Source: Aurantimonas endophytica (lineage in GTDB: Bacteria; Pseudomonadota; Alphaproteobacteria; Rhizobiales; Rhizobiaceae). From it: a stretch of DNA of 64,000 bases. Of this stretch, positions 8,748 to 17,278 are shown piece by piece. A model generated the notes under the pieces. The model made no database searches. It was not told the origin of the DNA and saw only the letters and a program-made list of their open reading frames with translations. The stretch lies in the NCBI RefSeq assembly GCF_014196845.1, contig NZ_JACIEM010000003.1, positions 124,001 through 188,000 on the forward strand, written 5' to 3'. The position numbers were made by a program, and so were the translations under genes. How positions within the stretch are numbered: position 1 is the stretch's first letter; every line of letters begins with the position of its first letter.

Positions 8748-11140
8748 CCCTGCGCCCGGACCTGCTCGACCGCCGCCAGCACCCGCTCCGGCGTCGCCGG
8801 CGCGTCGAGGTCGGGGAAGACCCGCCCGTCGCCGGCCGCGATCACCGCGTCGGTGAGCGCCGAGAACACCGAGATCGCCAGCATCAGCGGCGGCTCGCCC
8901 ACCGCCTTCGAGCGGTAGATCGTCGCCGCCCGGTTCTCGCCCCTGTCCCACAGGGCCACTCGGAAATCGTCCGGCCGGTCGTTGGCCGTCGGGATCTTGT
9001 AGGTCGAGGGCGCATGCGTCCTCAGCCGGCCGCTAGCGTCCCACCAGAGTTCCTCGGTGGTCAGCCAGCCCATGCCCTGGATGAAGCCGCCCTCGATCTG
9101 GCCGAGGTCGATCGCCGGGTTCAGCGAGCGGCCGACATCGTGCAGGATGTCGGCGCGCAGCAGCCGGTATTCGCCGGTGAGCGTGTCGATGACGACTTCC
9201 GAACAGGCCGCGCCATAGGCGAAATAGTAGAACGGAATGCCGCGGGCCTTGTCGCGGTCGTAGCTGATGCCGGGCGTCGCGTAGAAGCCCGTGGAGGACA
9301 GCGATACCCGGGCGAGATAGGCCTCGCCGACGAGGTCGCGGAAGCGTCTTTCCTCGTTGCCGATTCGCACCCGGTTCGGCGCGAACACCACCTGGTCGCG
9401 CGGCACCTTGTAGCGCTCGACGGCGAAGTCGATCAGCCGGTCCTTGATCGTGCGGGCCGCCGCCTGCGCCGCCATGCCGTTGAGGTCGGAGCCCGAGGAC
9501 GCTGCCGTCGCCGAGGTGTTCGGCACCTTGGCGGTGGTCGTGCCGGTGATCTTCACCATCCCGACATCGATCTGGAATTCCTCGGCGACGACCTGGGCCA
9601 CCTTGGTGAACAGGCCCTGCCCCATCTCGGTGCCGCCGTGGTTGAGATGCACCGAGCCGTCCTTGTAGACGTGCACCAGCGCCCCGGCCTGGTTGAGATG
9701 GCTGGTGGTGAAGGAGATGCCGAACTTCACCGGCGTCAGCGCCAAGCCCTTCTTCAGCACCGTGTTGGCGGCGTTGAACGCCCGGATCTTCTCCCGGCGC
9801 ACCCGGTAGTGCGACGTCGCCTCCAGTTCCTCGACGATCTCGCCGATCACCGAATCCGTCACCTGCATGTGGTAGGGCGTCACGCCGCTGCCGTCGGCGG
9901 GATAGAAATTGCGCCGGCGCACGTCGAGCGGGTCGAGCCCGGTGGCGAAGGCGACGCGGTCCATCGCGCGCTCGATCCCGACCATGCCCTGCGGGCCGCC
10001 GAAGCCGCGAAATGCGGTGTTGGAGACGGTGTGCGTCTTCAGCCGCCGCGAATGGATGCGCGCGGCCGGCAGGCGGTAGGCGTTGTCGGCGTGGAACATC
10101 GCCCGGTCGGCGATGGCGCCGGAGAGATCCTTGGAATAGCCGCAGCGTACCAGATGCCGCATGTCGGCGGCGACGATGCCGCCGTCCGGATCGAAGCCGA
10201 TGTCGTAGTCGATGCGGACCTCGTGCCGCTTGCCGGTCATCACCATGTCGTCGTCGCGGTCGAGCCGGCACTTGGCCGGCCGGCCGGTCTTGACCGCAGC
10301 AAGCGCGGTAACGGCGGCGAACAGCGCCGGCTGGCTCTCCTTGCCGCCGAATCCGCCACCCATGCGCCGGACTTCCACGGTGACGGCATGGTCTGGCACG
10401 CCGAGCATCCTGGCGACGTTGTGCTGGACCTCGGAAGGATGCTGCGTCGAGGAGCGCACCAGCACGTCGCCGTCCTCGAGCGGTATCGCGACGGCGATCT
10501 GCCCCTCGAGGTAGAAATGGTCCTGGCCGCCAAGTTCCAGCCGGCCCACGAGCCGAAGCGGCGCGGCATCGAGTGCGGCATCGGGATCGCCGATACGCAT
10601 CTCGTGGGCCGGCAGCAGATCTTCACCCGCCGCATCGGCCTGGGCGAGGCCTGCATCGATCGAGATCGCCGCCGGCAGGTCCGCGTAGGTGACCACCGCC
10701 AGCTTCGCCGCCGCCCGCGCGGCGTGCGCCGTCTCGGCCGCCACGGCGAAGAGCGGCTGGCCGACATACTGGACGGTATCGACGGCGAAGATCGGGTCGT
10801 CGCCGAACACCGGCGAATAGTCGTTCTCGCCGGGAATGTCGGCAGCGGTCAGCACCGCCACCACGCCGGGCGCTGCGCGGACCGCGGCGAGGTCGATGCC
10901 GCCGATCCGCGCATGCGCCCGCTCCGACATGGCGATATGGATCTGCAGCGTCCCCGGCAGTTCCGGCTCGTCGTCGATGTAGCGCGCCGTGCCGGCGACG
11001 TGACGGGCAGCGCTGTCATGGGCGAGCGGCGTCGCCACCCCGCCCTTGATCGCCGCCTCGTGGGTCGGCGGCCGCTCGTCCAAGGCAGACGGGCCAGGCT
11101 CGCCGGCCATGCCACGGTCCTGGATCCGGGTCTCGTCCAT
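8744..11140 (-). CDS. xdhB: Xanthine dehydrogenase molybdopterin-binding subunit XdhB
   Basis: 798 aa large subunit that holds the Moco active site and hydroxylates hypoxanthine and xanthine to urate. Motifs of genuine xanthine dehydrogenases are present: RMGGGFGGKESQ (Moco binding), NTAFRGFGGPQGM (substrate arginine), GGTEMGQGLFTK and the catalytic glutamate segment KAVGEPPLMLA near the C-terminus. The length matches bacterial XdhB. It begins in a TGATG junction with xdhA, so expression of the two subunits is coupled. Confidence 0.96.
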   Translation of the reverse strand: MDETRIQDRGMAGEPGPSALDERPPTHEAAIKGGVATPLAHDSAARHVAGTARYIDDEPELPGTLQIHIAMSERAHARIGGIDLAAVRAAPGVVAVLTAADIPGENDYSPVFGDDPIFAVDTVQYVGQPLFAVAAETAHAARAAAKLAVVTYADLPAAISIDAGLAQADAAGEDLLPAHEMRIGDPDAALDAAPLRLVGRLELGGQDHFYLEGQIAVAIPLEDGDVLVRSSTQHPSEVQHNVARMLGVPDHAVTVEVRRMGGGFGGKESQPALFAAVTALAAVKTGRPAKCRLDRDDDMVMTGKRHEVRIDYDIGFDPDGGIVAADMRHLVRCGYSKDLSGAIADRAMFHADNAYRLPAARIHSRRLKTHTVSNTAFRGFGGPQGMVGIERAMDRVAFATGLDPLDVRRRNFYPADGSGVTPYHMQVTDSVIGEIVEELEATSHYRVRREKIRAFNAANTVLKKGLALTPVKFGISFTTSHLNQAGALVHVYKDGSVHLNHGGTEMGQGLFTKVAQVVAEEFQIDVGMVKITGTTTAKVPNTSATAASSGSDLNGMAAQAAARTIKDRLIDFAVERYKVPRDQVVFAPNRVRIGNEERRFRDLVGEAYLARVSLSSTGFYATPGISYDRDKARGIPFYYFAYGAACSEVVIDTLTGEYRLLRADILHDVGRSLNPAIDLGQIEGGFIQGMGWLTTEELWWDASGRLRTHAPSTYKIPTANDRPDDFRVALWDRGENRAATIYRSKAVGEPPLMLAISVFSALTDAVIAAGDGRVFPDLDAPATPERVLAAVEQVRAQG

Positions 11141-12636
11141 CACGCCGCCGCTCCCGCCGGCAAATCGTCGGCTTCCGGGGCGATGGCGGCGAGGCCCGGC
11201 CCGAGGCGGCCCTCTTCCTGCAGGGCGAAGCGGCGCAACAAGTTCTGCGCCGTCTTGAGGCGGTAGTCGGCCGAAGCCCGCATGTCGGTCAGCGGGGTGA
11301 AGTCCCCGGCGAGCGCCGCGACCGCCGCCTCCACCGCCTCCGTGTCGAACTTCCGCCCGACGAGGGCCGCTTCGGCCTGTGCCGCGCGCTTCGGCACACC
11401 CGCCATGCCGCCGAAGGCAAGACGGGCCTCGCTGACCGTGTCCCCGTCGAAGCTCAGCCGGAACGCGGCCATCAGCGCCGAAATGTCGGAATCGGAACGC
11501 TTGGCGATCTTGTGCGCGAAGAAGCGTTGGTTGCCCGCCAGCCGCAGCACCTCGACGGCGACGACGAATTCGCCCGGTGCCCGGTCCTGCTTCCCATATT
11601 CGATGAAGAAATCGGCCAAAGGCAGCCGGCGCATCTCCTCGCCGCGGCGCAGATAGAGATGCGCGTCGAGGGCGATCAGGCAGGGCGCGAGATCGCCGAT
11701 CGGCGAGCCGTTGGCGATGTTGCCGCCGATCGTCCCGGCATTGCGGATCTGCGCCCCTGCGAAGCGCCGCATCATCTCGCCGAGGTCCGGGTGGATGCTC
11801 GCAAGCGTCGCCGTCGCGGCGCGGTGCGTCACGCCGGCGCCGAAATAGATCCGGCCGGCCGCCTCCTCGATCACCTGCAGGTCGCGGACATGGCTGATGT
11901 CGATGATCAGCGGCAGGTCGCGATGCTGCTTGGTCACCCACAGCCCGACATCGGTTGCGCCGGCCACGAGCAGCGCCTCCGGATGCGCGGCATATAGGTC
12001 GGCCAGATCGTCGACGTGGCGGGGCGCGAACCAGCGGTCCTCGCCAACGCGGTAGGAGAAGACGTCCGTGCCCTCGATCGCGGTCAGCCGCCGCGCCAGC
12101 GCAGCGTCGCCCTGGGTGTCCTTCGGCGGCGGCAGCTGCGCCAGGCTCAGCCCTGCCTCGACGATCGGGCCGTAGCCGGTGCAGCGGCAGAGATTGCCGG
12201 CGATCAAATCCTTCACCGACTGGCGGTCCGCGATCGCGCCGTTCAGCCAGCCGGCATGCAGCTGCATCACGAAGCCGGGCGTGCAGAAGCCGCATTGGCT
12301 GGCGTGCTTCTCCACCATCGCCGTCTGGATCGGATTGAGCCCCTCGCGGCCGAGATGTTCCACCGTCTCGACGGCCCGGCCGTTCATCGCCGGCAGGAAC
12401 TGGATGCAGGCGTTGACGGTGCGCCGTTGCAGGCCGCCTTTATGGTCCGGTTCGGTGACGATCACCGTGCAGGCGCCGCAATCGCCCTCGGCGCAGCCTT
12501 CCTTGGTACCGGTCAGCCGTTCGGTCTGGCGCAGATAGTCGAGCAGCGTCGTCGTCGGGCGCAAGCCGCTGACGCTGCGGTCCTCGCCGTTGAGAACGAA
12601 GCGGATCGGGTCGCAGGGCATTTGCGGCTCGGCCAT
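11140..12636 (-). CDS. xdhA: Xanthine dehydrogenase small subunit XdhA (2Fe-2S and FAD)
   Basis: 498 aa. The N-terminal plant-type 2Fe-2S domain has CAEGDCGAC (C48, C53, C56). The second 2Fe-2S domain has QCGFCTPGF and NLCRCTGYGP. From about residue 185 follows the FAD domain with LLVAGATDVGLWVTK and IRNAGTIGGNIANGSPIGD. It passes electrons from XdhB to NAD+. The start lies in a TGATG junction with uraH. All expected cofactor ligands are present. Confidence 0.96.
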   Translation of the reverse strand: MAEPQMPCDPIRFVLNGEDRSVSGLRPTTTLLDYLRQTERLTGTKEGCAEGDCGACTVIVTEPDHKGGLQRRTVNACIQFLPAMNGRAVETVEHLGREGLNPIQTAMVEKHASQCGFCTPGFVMQLHAGWLNGAIADRQSVKDLIAGNLCRCTGYGPIVEAGLSLAQLPPPKDTQGDAALARRLTAIEGTDVFSYRVGEDRWFAPRHVDDLADLYAAHPEALLVAGATDVGLWVTKQHRDLPLIIDISHVRDLQVIEEAAGRIYFGAGVTHRAATATLASIHPDLGEMMRRFAGAQIRNAGTIGGNIANGSPIGDLAPCLIALDAHLYLRRGEEMRRLPLADFFIEYGKQDRAPGEFVVAVEVLRLAGNQRFFAHKIAKRSDSDISALMAAFRLSFDGDTVSEARLAFGGMAGVPKRAAQAEAALVGRKFDTEAVEAAVAALAGDFTPLTDMRASADYRLKTAQNLLRRFALQEEGRLGPGLAAIAPEADDLPAGAAA

Positions 12637-13004
12637 CAGCTGCCCCGGTAGGTGGAATAGCCGAAGGGCGAGAGCAGCAGCGGCACGTGGTAGTGGCGGC
12701 GTTCGGAAATGCCGAAGCGCAGCACCACGTCGCCGAGAAATTTCGGCTCGGCGAGCGCGATCCCCAGGGCGTCGAAATAGTCTCCGGCGGCGAACACCAA
12801 TTCGTAGATTCCGGTCTCGAAAGCCGGCCCCGCCATCAGCGGCGCGTCGCAGCGCCCGTCCGCGTTGGTCACCGCCTTGGCGACGAGGCTCCGCTCGCCC
12901 GCCGCGCCGATTCGCGAGAGCGTCACCGCAATGCCGGCCGCAGGCCTGCCGAGGCTGGTGTCGAGCACGTGCGTCGTCAGCCGAGCCTGTTCTGCTTCGT
13001 CCAT
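12636..13004 (-). CDS. uraH: 5-hydroxyisourate hydrolase UraH
   Basis: 122 aa transthyretin-like protein, the family's usual size. It hydrolyses 5-hydroxyisourate, the product of PuuD, to OHCU. Seen are the N-terminal [16 protein letters not shown] (catalytic His), [10 protein letters not shown] (Arg), and [19 protein letters not shown] with the C-terminal YRGS signature of true HIU hydrolases. No signal peptide, so cytoplasmic. It is the first gene of the minus-strand purine operon. The ATG is preceded by a GGAG site, and a RutR-like palindrome lies 22 bp upstream of it. Confidence 0.95.
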   Translation of the reverse strand: MDEAEQARLTTHVLDTSLGRPAAGIAVTLSRIGAAGERSLVAKAVTNADGRCDAPLMAGPAFETGIYELVFAAGDYFDALGIALAEPKFLGDVVLRFGISERRHYHVPLLLSPFGYSTYRGS

Positions 13005-13026
13005 TCAGGCTCCGTTCGCGAGGTTT

Positions 13027-13042
13027 TTGACCATACGGTCAG
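13027..13042. promoter_or_regulatory. RutR-like operator palindrome before the uraH operon
   Basis: TTGACCATACGGTCAG holds inverted TGACC/GGTCA half-sites separated by four bases. On the minus strand it reads CTGACCGTATGGTCAA, matching the RutR consensus TTGACCAnnTGGTCAA at 12 of 14 defined positions. RutR is a TetR-family regulator of pyrimidine and purine catabolism. The site lies between divergent uraH and a HAD gene, close enough to uraH to overlap its promoter. No regulator gene is in the window; the assignment is by consensus match only. Confidence 0.5.
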
Positions 13043-13178
13043 CATCCTGCACCAGCCGGTGCGAATCCGTAAAGCACTGTCGCGGCACCCCGGCCCCCTC
13101 GCCATCTGCCGGGGCGGCCACAAATCAGTCCCGAACGCCCGCCCGCCCGCGATGCGCGTTCCGGCACGGAGGACCACG

Positions 13179-13853
13179 ATGCGCAGCGAACCGGCCTTTC
13201 TCTTCGACCTCGACGGCACGCTCGTCGACAGCGTCTACCAGCATGTCATGGCCTGGCAGGAAGCGCTGGACAGCGAGGGCATCGAGCTGTCGGTCTGGCG
13301 CATCCACCGCAAGATCGGCATGAGCGGCGGGCTGTTCACCAACCAGCTGCTGCGCGAGACCGGCACCGCCATCACCGAGGAGACCAGCGAGCGGCTGCGC
13401 CATCGCCATGCCGAGGCCTACGGCCGCTTCTCGGCCTCGGTCCGCCCGCTGCCCGGCGCGATCGAGCTGCTGGCGGCGCTGAGCGACGCCGGCATCAAAT
13501 GGGCGATCGCCACCAGCGGCCGGATGGAGACGGCGCAATACAATCTCGAGCGTCTCGGCGTCGATCCGGACAAGGTGCCGGTGATCACGAGGGACCTCGT
13601 CAAATATGCCAAGCCCGACCCGGATCTCTTCATCGCCGCCGCCGAGCGGCTCGGCGTTCCGACCGAGGGCTCGATCGTCGTCGGCGATTCGATCTGGGAC
13701 ATGCTGGCGGCGCAGCGCTGCCGGGCACTGGGCGTCGGTCTCCTCTGCGGCGGCTACGGCACAGACGAGCTGGAGCGGGCGGGTGCCTTCCGCGTCTTCG
13801 AGGATCCGGCGGACATGCTGCTCCACCTCGACGAAGTCGGTGGGCGGCGCTGA
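13179..13853 (+). CDS. HAD-family phosphatase
   Basis: 224 aa haloacid-dehalogenase-superfamily hydrolase. Motif I is FLFDLDGTLVDS with nucleophile D10 and D12, motif II is the AIATSGR region, motif III the lysine in VKYAKPDPDLF, and motif IV is IVVGDSIWDM. The alpha-helical cap between motifs I and II fits the phosphoglycolate-phosphatase/beta-phosphoglucomutase group. The substrate is not predictable. The start is chosen for the GGAGGA site 5 bases upstream. It is divergent from uraH; a link to purine metabolism is only positional. Confidence 0.88.
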   Translation: MRSEPAFLFDLDGTLVDSVYQHVMAWQEALDSEGIELSVWRIHRKIGMSGGLFTNQLLRETGTAITEETSERLRHRHAEAYGRFSASVRPLPGAIELLAALSDAGIKWAIATSGRMETAQYNLERLGVDPDKVPVITRDLVKYAKPDPDLFIAAAERLGVPTEGSIVVGDSIWDMLAAQRCRALGVGLLCGGYGTDELERAGAFRVFEDPADMLLHLDEVGGRR

Positions 13854-14196
13854 GTGCAAGCGGTCGGATACGGCTTGCGAGCAGTAAGGAAATCTCCTTA
13901 GCTTGAGCCAGGAGACCGCGATGAAACCCGAAAGGCCCCGCTCGACATCTCTGAAGGTTTCCCCCCGCCCGGAGGAAAGCGCCGAAGCGCAGGGACGGCG
14001 ATGATCTCCCCGGTGCGGAGGGAAATCGCCATCGTTCTCCTATTGAGGCCCCGGCGGCCTTGACGCGAAACCCGTTTGCGCTGTTCACCGAATGGGACAG
14101 CGAGGCCGACCACAAGGCCTACGACCAGCTTTAGGCGAAGCGGCGGGAAGCGCCTCGCCGGCAGCATGAAAGATCCATCCCGATGATCCGCCCCGC
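13854..14196 (+). other. Intergenic region with a possible decayed small gene
   Basis: 343 bp with no convincing complete gene. A 6 bp palindrome (TAAGGA aatc TCCTTA, 13886-13901) follows the HAD gene. A 27-codon open frame begins at 13921 behind a CAGGAG site. In another frame, 14060-14134 encodes a plausible protein tail ending NPFALFTEWDSEADHKAYDQL-stop with the composition of real coding sequence, but no start or upstream domain in that frame. The tail resembles, from memory, the C-termini of small antitoxin-like proteins. It looks like a frameshifted relic. Confidence 0.35.
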
Positions 14197-15636
14197 ATGA
14201 CCCGCTATCCCCGCGACCTCGTCGGCTATGGCCGGACGCCGCCTGATCCGCAGTGGCCCAATCCCGGCGGCAAGGGCCCGGCGCGGATCTGCGTCCAGTT
14301 CGTGATCAATTACGAGGAGGGCGGCGAGAATTCGGTGCTCCACGGCGATGCCGCCTCCGAGGCGTTTCTGTCGGAGATCGTCGGAGCGCAGCCCTGGCCC
14401 GGGCAGCGGCACATGAACATGGAGTCGATCTACGAATACGGCGCGCGCGCCGGCTTCTGGCGGCTCTGGCGCCTGTTCACCGCGCGGCGGATGCCGGTCA
14501 CCGTCTACGGCGTCGCGACCGCGCTGGAGCGCAATCCGGAAGCCGTCGAAGCGATGCTTGAGGCGGACTGGGAGATCGCCTCGCACGGGCTGAAATGGAT
14601 CGACTATCGCGACTACACGCGCGACGACGAACGCGATCACATGGCAGAAGCGATCGCCATCCACACCACCGTCACCGGCGAGCGGCCGCTCGGCTGGTAC
14701 ACCGGCCGCTCCTCGGAACACAGCCTCGAGCTGGCGGCGGAGGAAGGCGGCTTCCTCTATGCCTCGGACGCCTATGCCGACGATCTGCCCTACTGGCAGG
14801 AGACCGGGTCCGGGCCGCTGCTGATCCTGCCCTACACGCTGGACAGCAACGACATGCGCTTCGCCGCGCCACAGGGCTTCAACTCGGGCGACCAGTTCTT
14901 CGCCTATCTGAAGGATTCCTTCGACGTGCTCTATGCGGAGGGCGAGGCAGGCCAGGCGAAGATGCTGAATATCGGCCTGCATTGCCGCCTCGTCGGGCGG
15001 CCCGGCCGCGCCGCGGCGCTCGCCCGCTTCCTCGACTACATCGAATCGAAGGACGACGTCTGGGTCGCCCGCCGCATCGACATCGCTCGCCACTGGCGCG
15101 AGCACTTTCCCTATGCCGAAATCTTCCGGCCAACCCGGCTCTCGCAGACCGAGTTCGTCACGCTCTTCGGCGCCGTATTCGAGCACTCGCCCTTCATCGC
15201 CGAACGCACCGTCGCGCGCGAACTCGGCCCGGCCCACGACCGGCCGGCCGGGCTCGCCGGCGCGATGATCCAGACATTCCGCGAGGCCAGCGACACCGAG
15301 CGGCTGGGGATTCTGAAGGCGCATCCGGACCTCGCCGGGCGCCTTGCGCTGGCCGGCGAACTCACCGAGCAGTCGGCGCGCGAACAGGCGGGCGCCGGGC
15401 TCGATCGGCTGACGGAAGACGAGCTCGCCCGTTTCACCGAACTGAACGACCGCTATGTCGCGCGCTTCGGCTTTCCCTTCATCATCGCCGTCGGGGGCCT
15501 CGGCAAGGGCGACATCCTCGCCGCCTTCGAGACCCGTGTCGGCAACGATCGCGATACCGAATTCGCCACCGCCTGCCGCCAGGTGGAGCGGATCGCGCAG
15601 CTGCGCATCGCGCAGATCTTCAAGGACAGAGCATGA
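14197..15636 (+). CDS. puuE: Bifunctional allantoinase PuuE / OHCU decarboxylase UraD
   Basis: 479 aa fusion of two enzymes that flank allantoin in the pathway. Residues 1 to about 300 are a metal-independent polysaccharide-deacetylase-fold allantoinase ([39 protein letters not shown]). Residues about 315-479 are the OHCU decarboxylase with the HPDLAGR catalytic His segment and [17 protein letters not shown]. The second domain makes S-allantoin from OHCU; the first opens it to allantoate. The fusion is known in alphaproteobacteria. No strong ribosome site is seen; the start was chosen because [12 protein letters not shown] is the usual family N-terminus. It overlaps alc by four bases. Confidence 0.93.
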   Translation: MTRYPRDLVGYGRTPPDPQWPNPGGKGPARICVQFVINYEEGGENSVLHGDAASEAFLSEIVGAQPWPGQRHMNMESIYEYGARAGFWRLWRLFTARRMPVTVYGVATALERNPEAVEAMLEADWEIASHGLKWIDYRDYTRDDERDHMAEAIAIHTTVTGERPLGWYTGRSSEHSLELAAEEGGFLYASDAYADDLPYWQETGSGPLLILPYTLDSNDMRFAAPQGFNSGDQFFAYLKDSFDVLYAEGEAGQAKMLNIGLHCRLVGRPGRAAALARFLDYIESKDDVWVARRIDIARHWREHFPYAEIFRPTRLSQTEFVTLFGAVFEHSPFIAERTVARELGPAHDRPAGLAGAMIQTFREASDTERLGILKAHPDLAGRLALAGELTEQSAREQAGAGLDRLTEDELARFTELNDRYVARFGFPFIIAVGGLGKGDILAAFETRVGNDRDTEFATACRQVERIAQLRIAQIFKDRA

Positions 15637-16655
15637 CGTCAGAGCGTTCCATCACCGCCCCCGCCTCGCCCGAGACCGCCGACCTCCTGACGCGCTACGT
15701 CGACCTCGCGCATCCCCGGCTCGGCACCGAGGTGACTTTCGCGACCGACGATTTCTTCGCCGACAAAAGCCGGATGATCGCGCCGGAGGCGCCGGTCTTC
15801 TATCCCGACCGCTTCGACGACCACGGCAAGTGGATGGACGGCTGGGAATCGCGCCGCAAGCGCACGCCGGGACACGACCACGCGGTGCTGCGCCTCGGCC
15901 AGCGCGGTACGATCGCGGCGGTGGATATCGACACCTCCTTCTTCACCGGCAACTTCCCGCCCGAGGCGATGCTCGAGGCCGCCGATACGGTCGGCGAGCC
16001 GGGCGAGGGCGACTGGCAGGTCCTGGTGCCGCGCCGGGCGCTGGCCGGCGACAGCCACAACATCGCCGAGGCCGCCTCCACCGGCCCCGTCCGCTGGCTG
16101 CGCCTGCACATCTATCCCGATGGCGGCGTCGCGCGGCTGCGGGTCTATGGCACCGTCGCGAAGGACTGGGCCGCAGTGCCCGCCGACGCCGTGGTCGATC
16201 TCGCAGCGGTCGAGAACGGCGGCACGGCGCTCGCCTGGAACGACGCCCATTACGGCCACCCGGCCAACATGCTAGCGCCGGGCCGCGCGCCGGTCATGTC
16301 CGACGGCTGGGAGACGGCGCGCCGCCGCGTGCCCGGCAACGACTGGTGCGTGCTCAAGCTCGGCACCGCCGGCACGATCGAGCGCCTGCTCGTCGACACC
16401 CGCCACTACAAGGGCAATTTCCCGGACCGTTTCACCCTGCGCGCCGCGCGCCTCGACGCCGACCCCAACCCAAACGCGATCGAGGCGGAGAGCGCCAGCT
16501 GGCCGCTGCTGCTCGCCGAGACGAAGCTTTCGGCCGATGCGGAAAAGACCATCGACGCGGTCGAGAAGCTCGGCCCGGTCACCCATGTGCGGCTCGACAT
16601 CTTCCCCGATGGCGGCATCTCGCGGCTGCGGCTCTACGGCCGCAAGGCGTCGTGA
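15633..16655 (+). CDS. alc: Allantoicase Alc
   Basis: 340 aa with two homologous halves, the hallmark of allantoicase. [13 protein letters not shown] and [16 protein letters not shown] occur once per half, as do [10 protein letters not shown] and [10 protein letters not shown], and each half closes with an [13 protein letters not shown]-type strand. It hydrolyses allantoate to S-ureidoglycolate and urea in the cytoplasm. The ATG lies inside the puuE stop (ATGA), and its own stop overlaps the GTG of allA. Confidence 0.95.
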   Translation: MTSERSITAPASPETADLLTRYVDLAHPRLGTEVTFATDDFFADKSRMIAPEAPVFYPDRFDDHGKWMDGWESRRKRTPGHDHAVLRLGQRGTIAAVDIDTSFFTGNFPPEAMLEAADTVGEPGEGDWQVLVPRRALAGDSHNIAEAASTGPVRWLRLHIYPDGGVARLRVYGTVAKDWAAVPADAVVDLAAVENGGTALAWNDAHYGHPANMLAPGRAPVMSDGWETARRRVPGNDWCVLKLGTAGTIERLLVDTRHYKGNFPDRFTLRAARLDADPNPNAIEAESASWPLLLAETKLSADAEKTIDAVEKLGPVTHVRLDIFPDGGISRLRLYGRKAS

Positions 16656-17158
16656 GCGACGGCTCGCCCCTGCCGATCCGCGTGCAAACACTGACGCGCG
16701 CGGGCTTCGCTCCCTTCGGCGACGTCATCGAGACGGACGGCGCCGAGCAGCGGCTGATCAATGGCGGGACGACGACGCGCTATCACGACCTCGCCCGGGT
16801 GGACGTGGCGGCTGAAGGAGGTCGCCCGCTGATCTCGATCTTTCGCGGTCAGCCTTTCGCCCTGCCGGTGGCGATCACCATGATGGAGCGCCATCCGCTC
16901 GGCAGCCAGGCCTTCGTGCCGCTGCAGAAGATGCCGTTCCTCGTCGTGGTCGCGCCTGATGAGGGTGGCCGTCCGGGCGCGCCGCTGGCCTTCCTCGTCG
17001 AGGACGGCCGGGGCGTGAATTATGCCCGAAACGTCTGGCATCATCCGCTCCTCGCGCTCGACGCGGTCAGCGACTTCCTCGTGGTCGATCGTGGCGGCGC
17101 GCAGGCCAATCTGGAAGAGGCGAGCTACCCGCATCCCTACGTTGTGACCGGCGCCTGA
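16652..17158 (+). CDS. allA: Ureidoglycolate lyase AllA
   Basis: 168 aa cupin-fold enzyme that splits ureidoglycolate into glyoxylate and urea, the second urea-releasing step. Seen are the N-terminal [29 protein letters not shown] with metal-binding His, and [14 protein letters not shown] near the C-terminus. The start is a GTG overlapping the alc stop (GTGA). It is the last gene of the plus-strand purine operon. The urea can go to the urease encoded from 21338 on. Confidence 0.95.
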   Translation: MSDGSPLPIRVQTLTRAGFAPFGDVIETDGAEQRLINGGTTTRYHDLARVDVAAEGGRPLISIFRGQPFALPVAITMMERHPLGSQAFVPLQKMPFLVVVAPDEGGRPGAPLAFLVEDGRGVNYARNVWHHPLLALDAVSDFLVVDRGGAQANLEEASYPHPYVVTGA

Positions 17159-17199
17159 AGCGCATTCGTCCAAGACCCGCTTTCCGGCGCGTGCCGTTG

Positions 17200-17215
17200 T
17201 GGCAGGCTTTCTGCT
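17200..17215 (+). promoter_or_regulatory. Possible sigma-54 promoter for the PQQ dehydrogenase gene
   Basis: TGGCAGG-CTTT-CTGCT matches TGGCACG-N4-TTGCT at all but two positions, with the GG and GC elements correctly spaced. It lies about 65 bp before the ATG at 17279. With one departure in each box it may be chance. Confidence 0.3.
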
Positions 17216-17278
17216 GGACATGGGTCCGCCGAGCCCCAGATGCGGGAAAGAATGCTGCACGGGCGAAGGAACCACACA

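Noticed and set aside
8339-11266. A 975-codon open frame on the plus strand, opposite xdhB and xdhC
   Set aside because: It is antisense to genes with full motif sets, is Arg/Pro/Gly-rich and has no recognisable domain; long empty frames are expected opposite GC-rich coding sequence.
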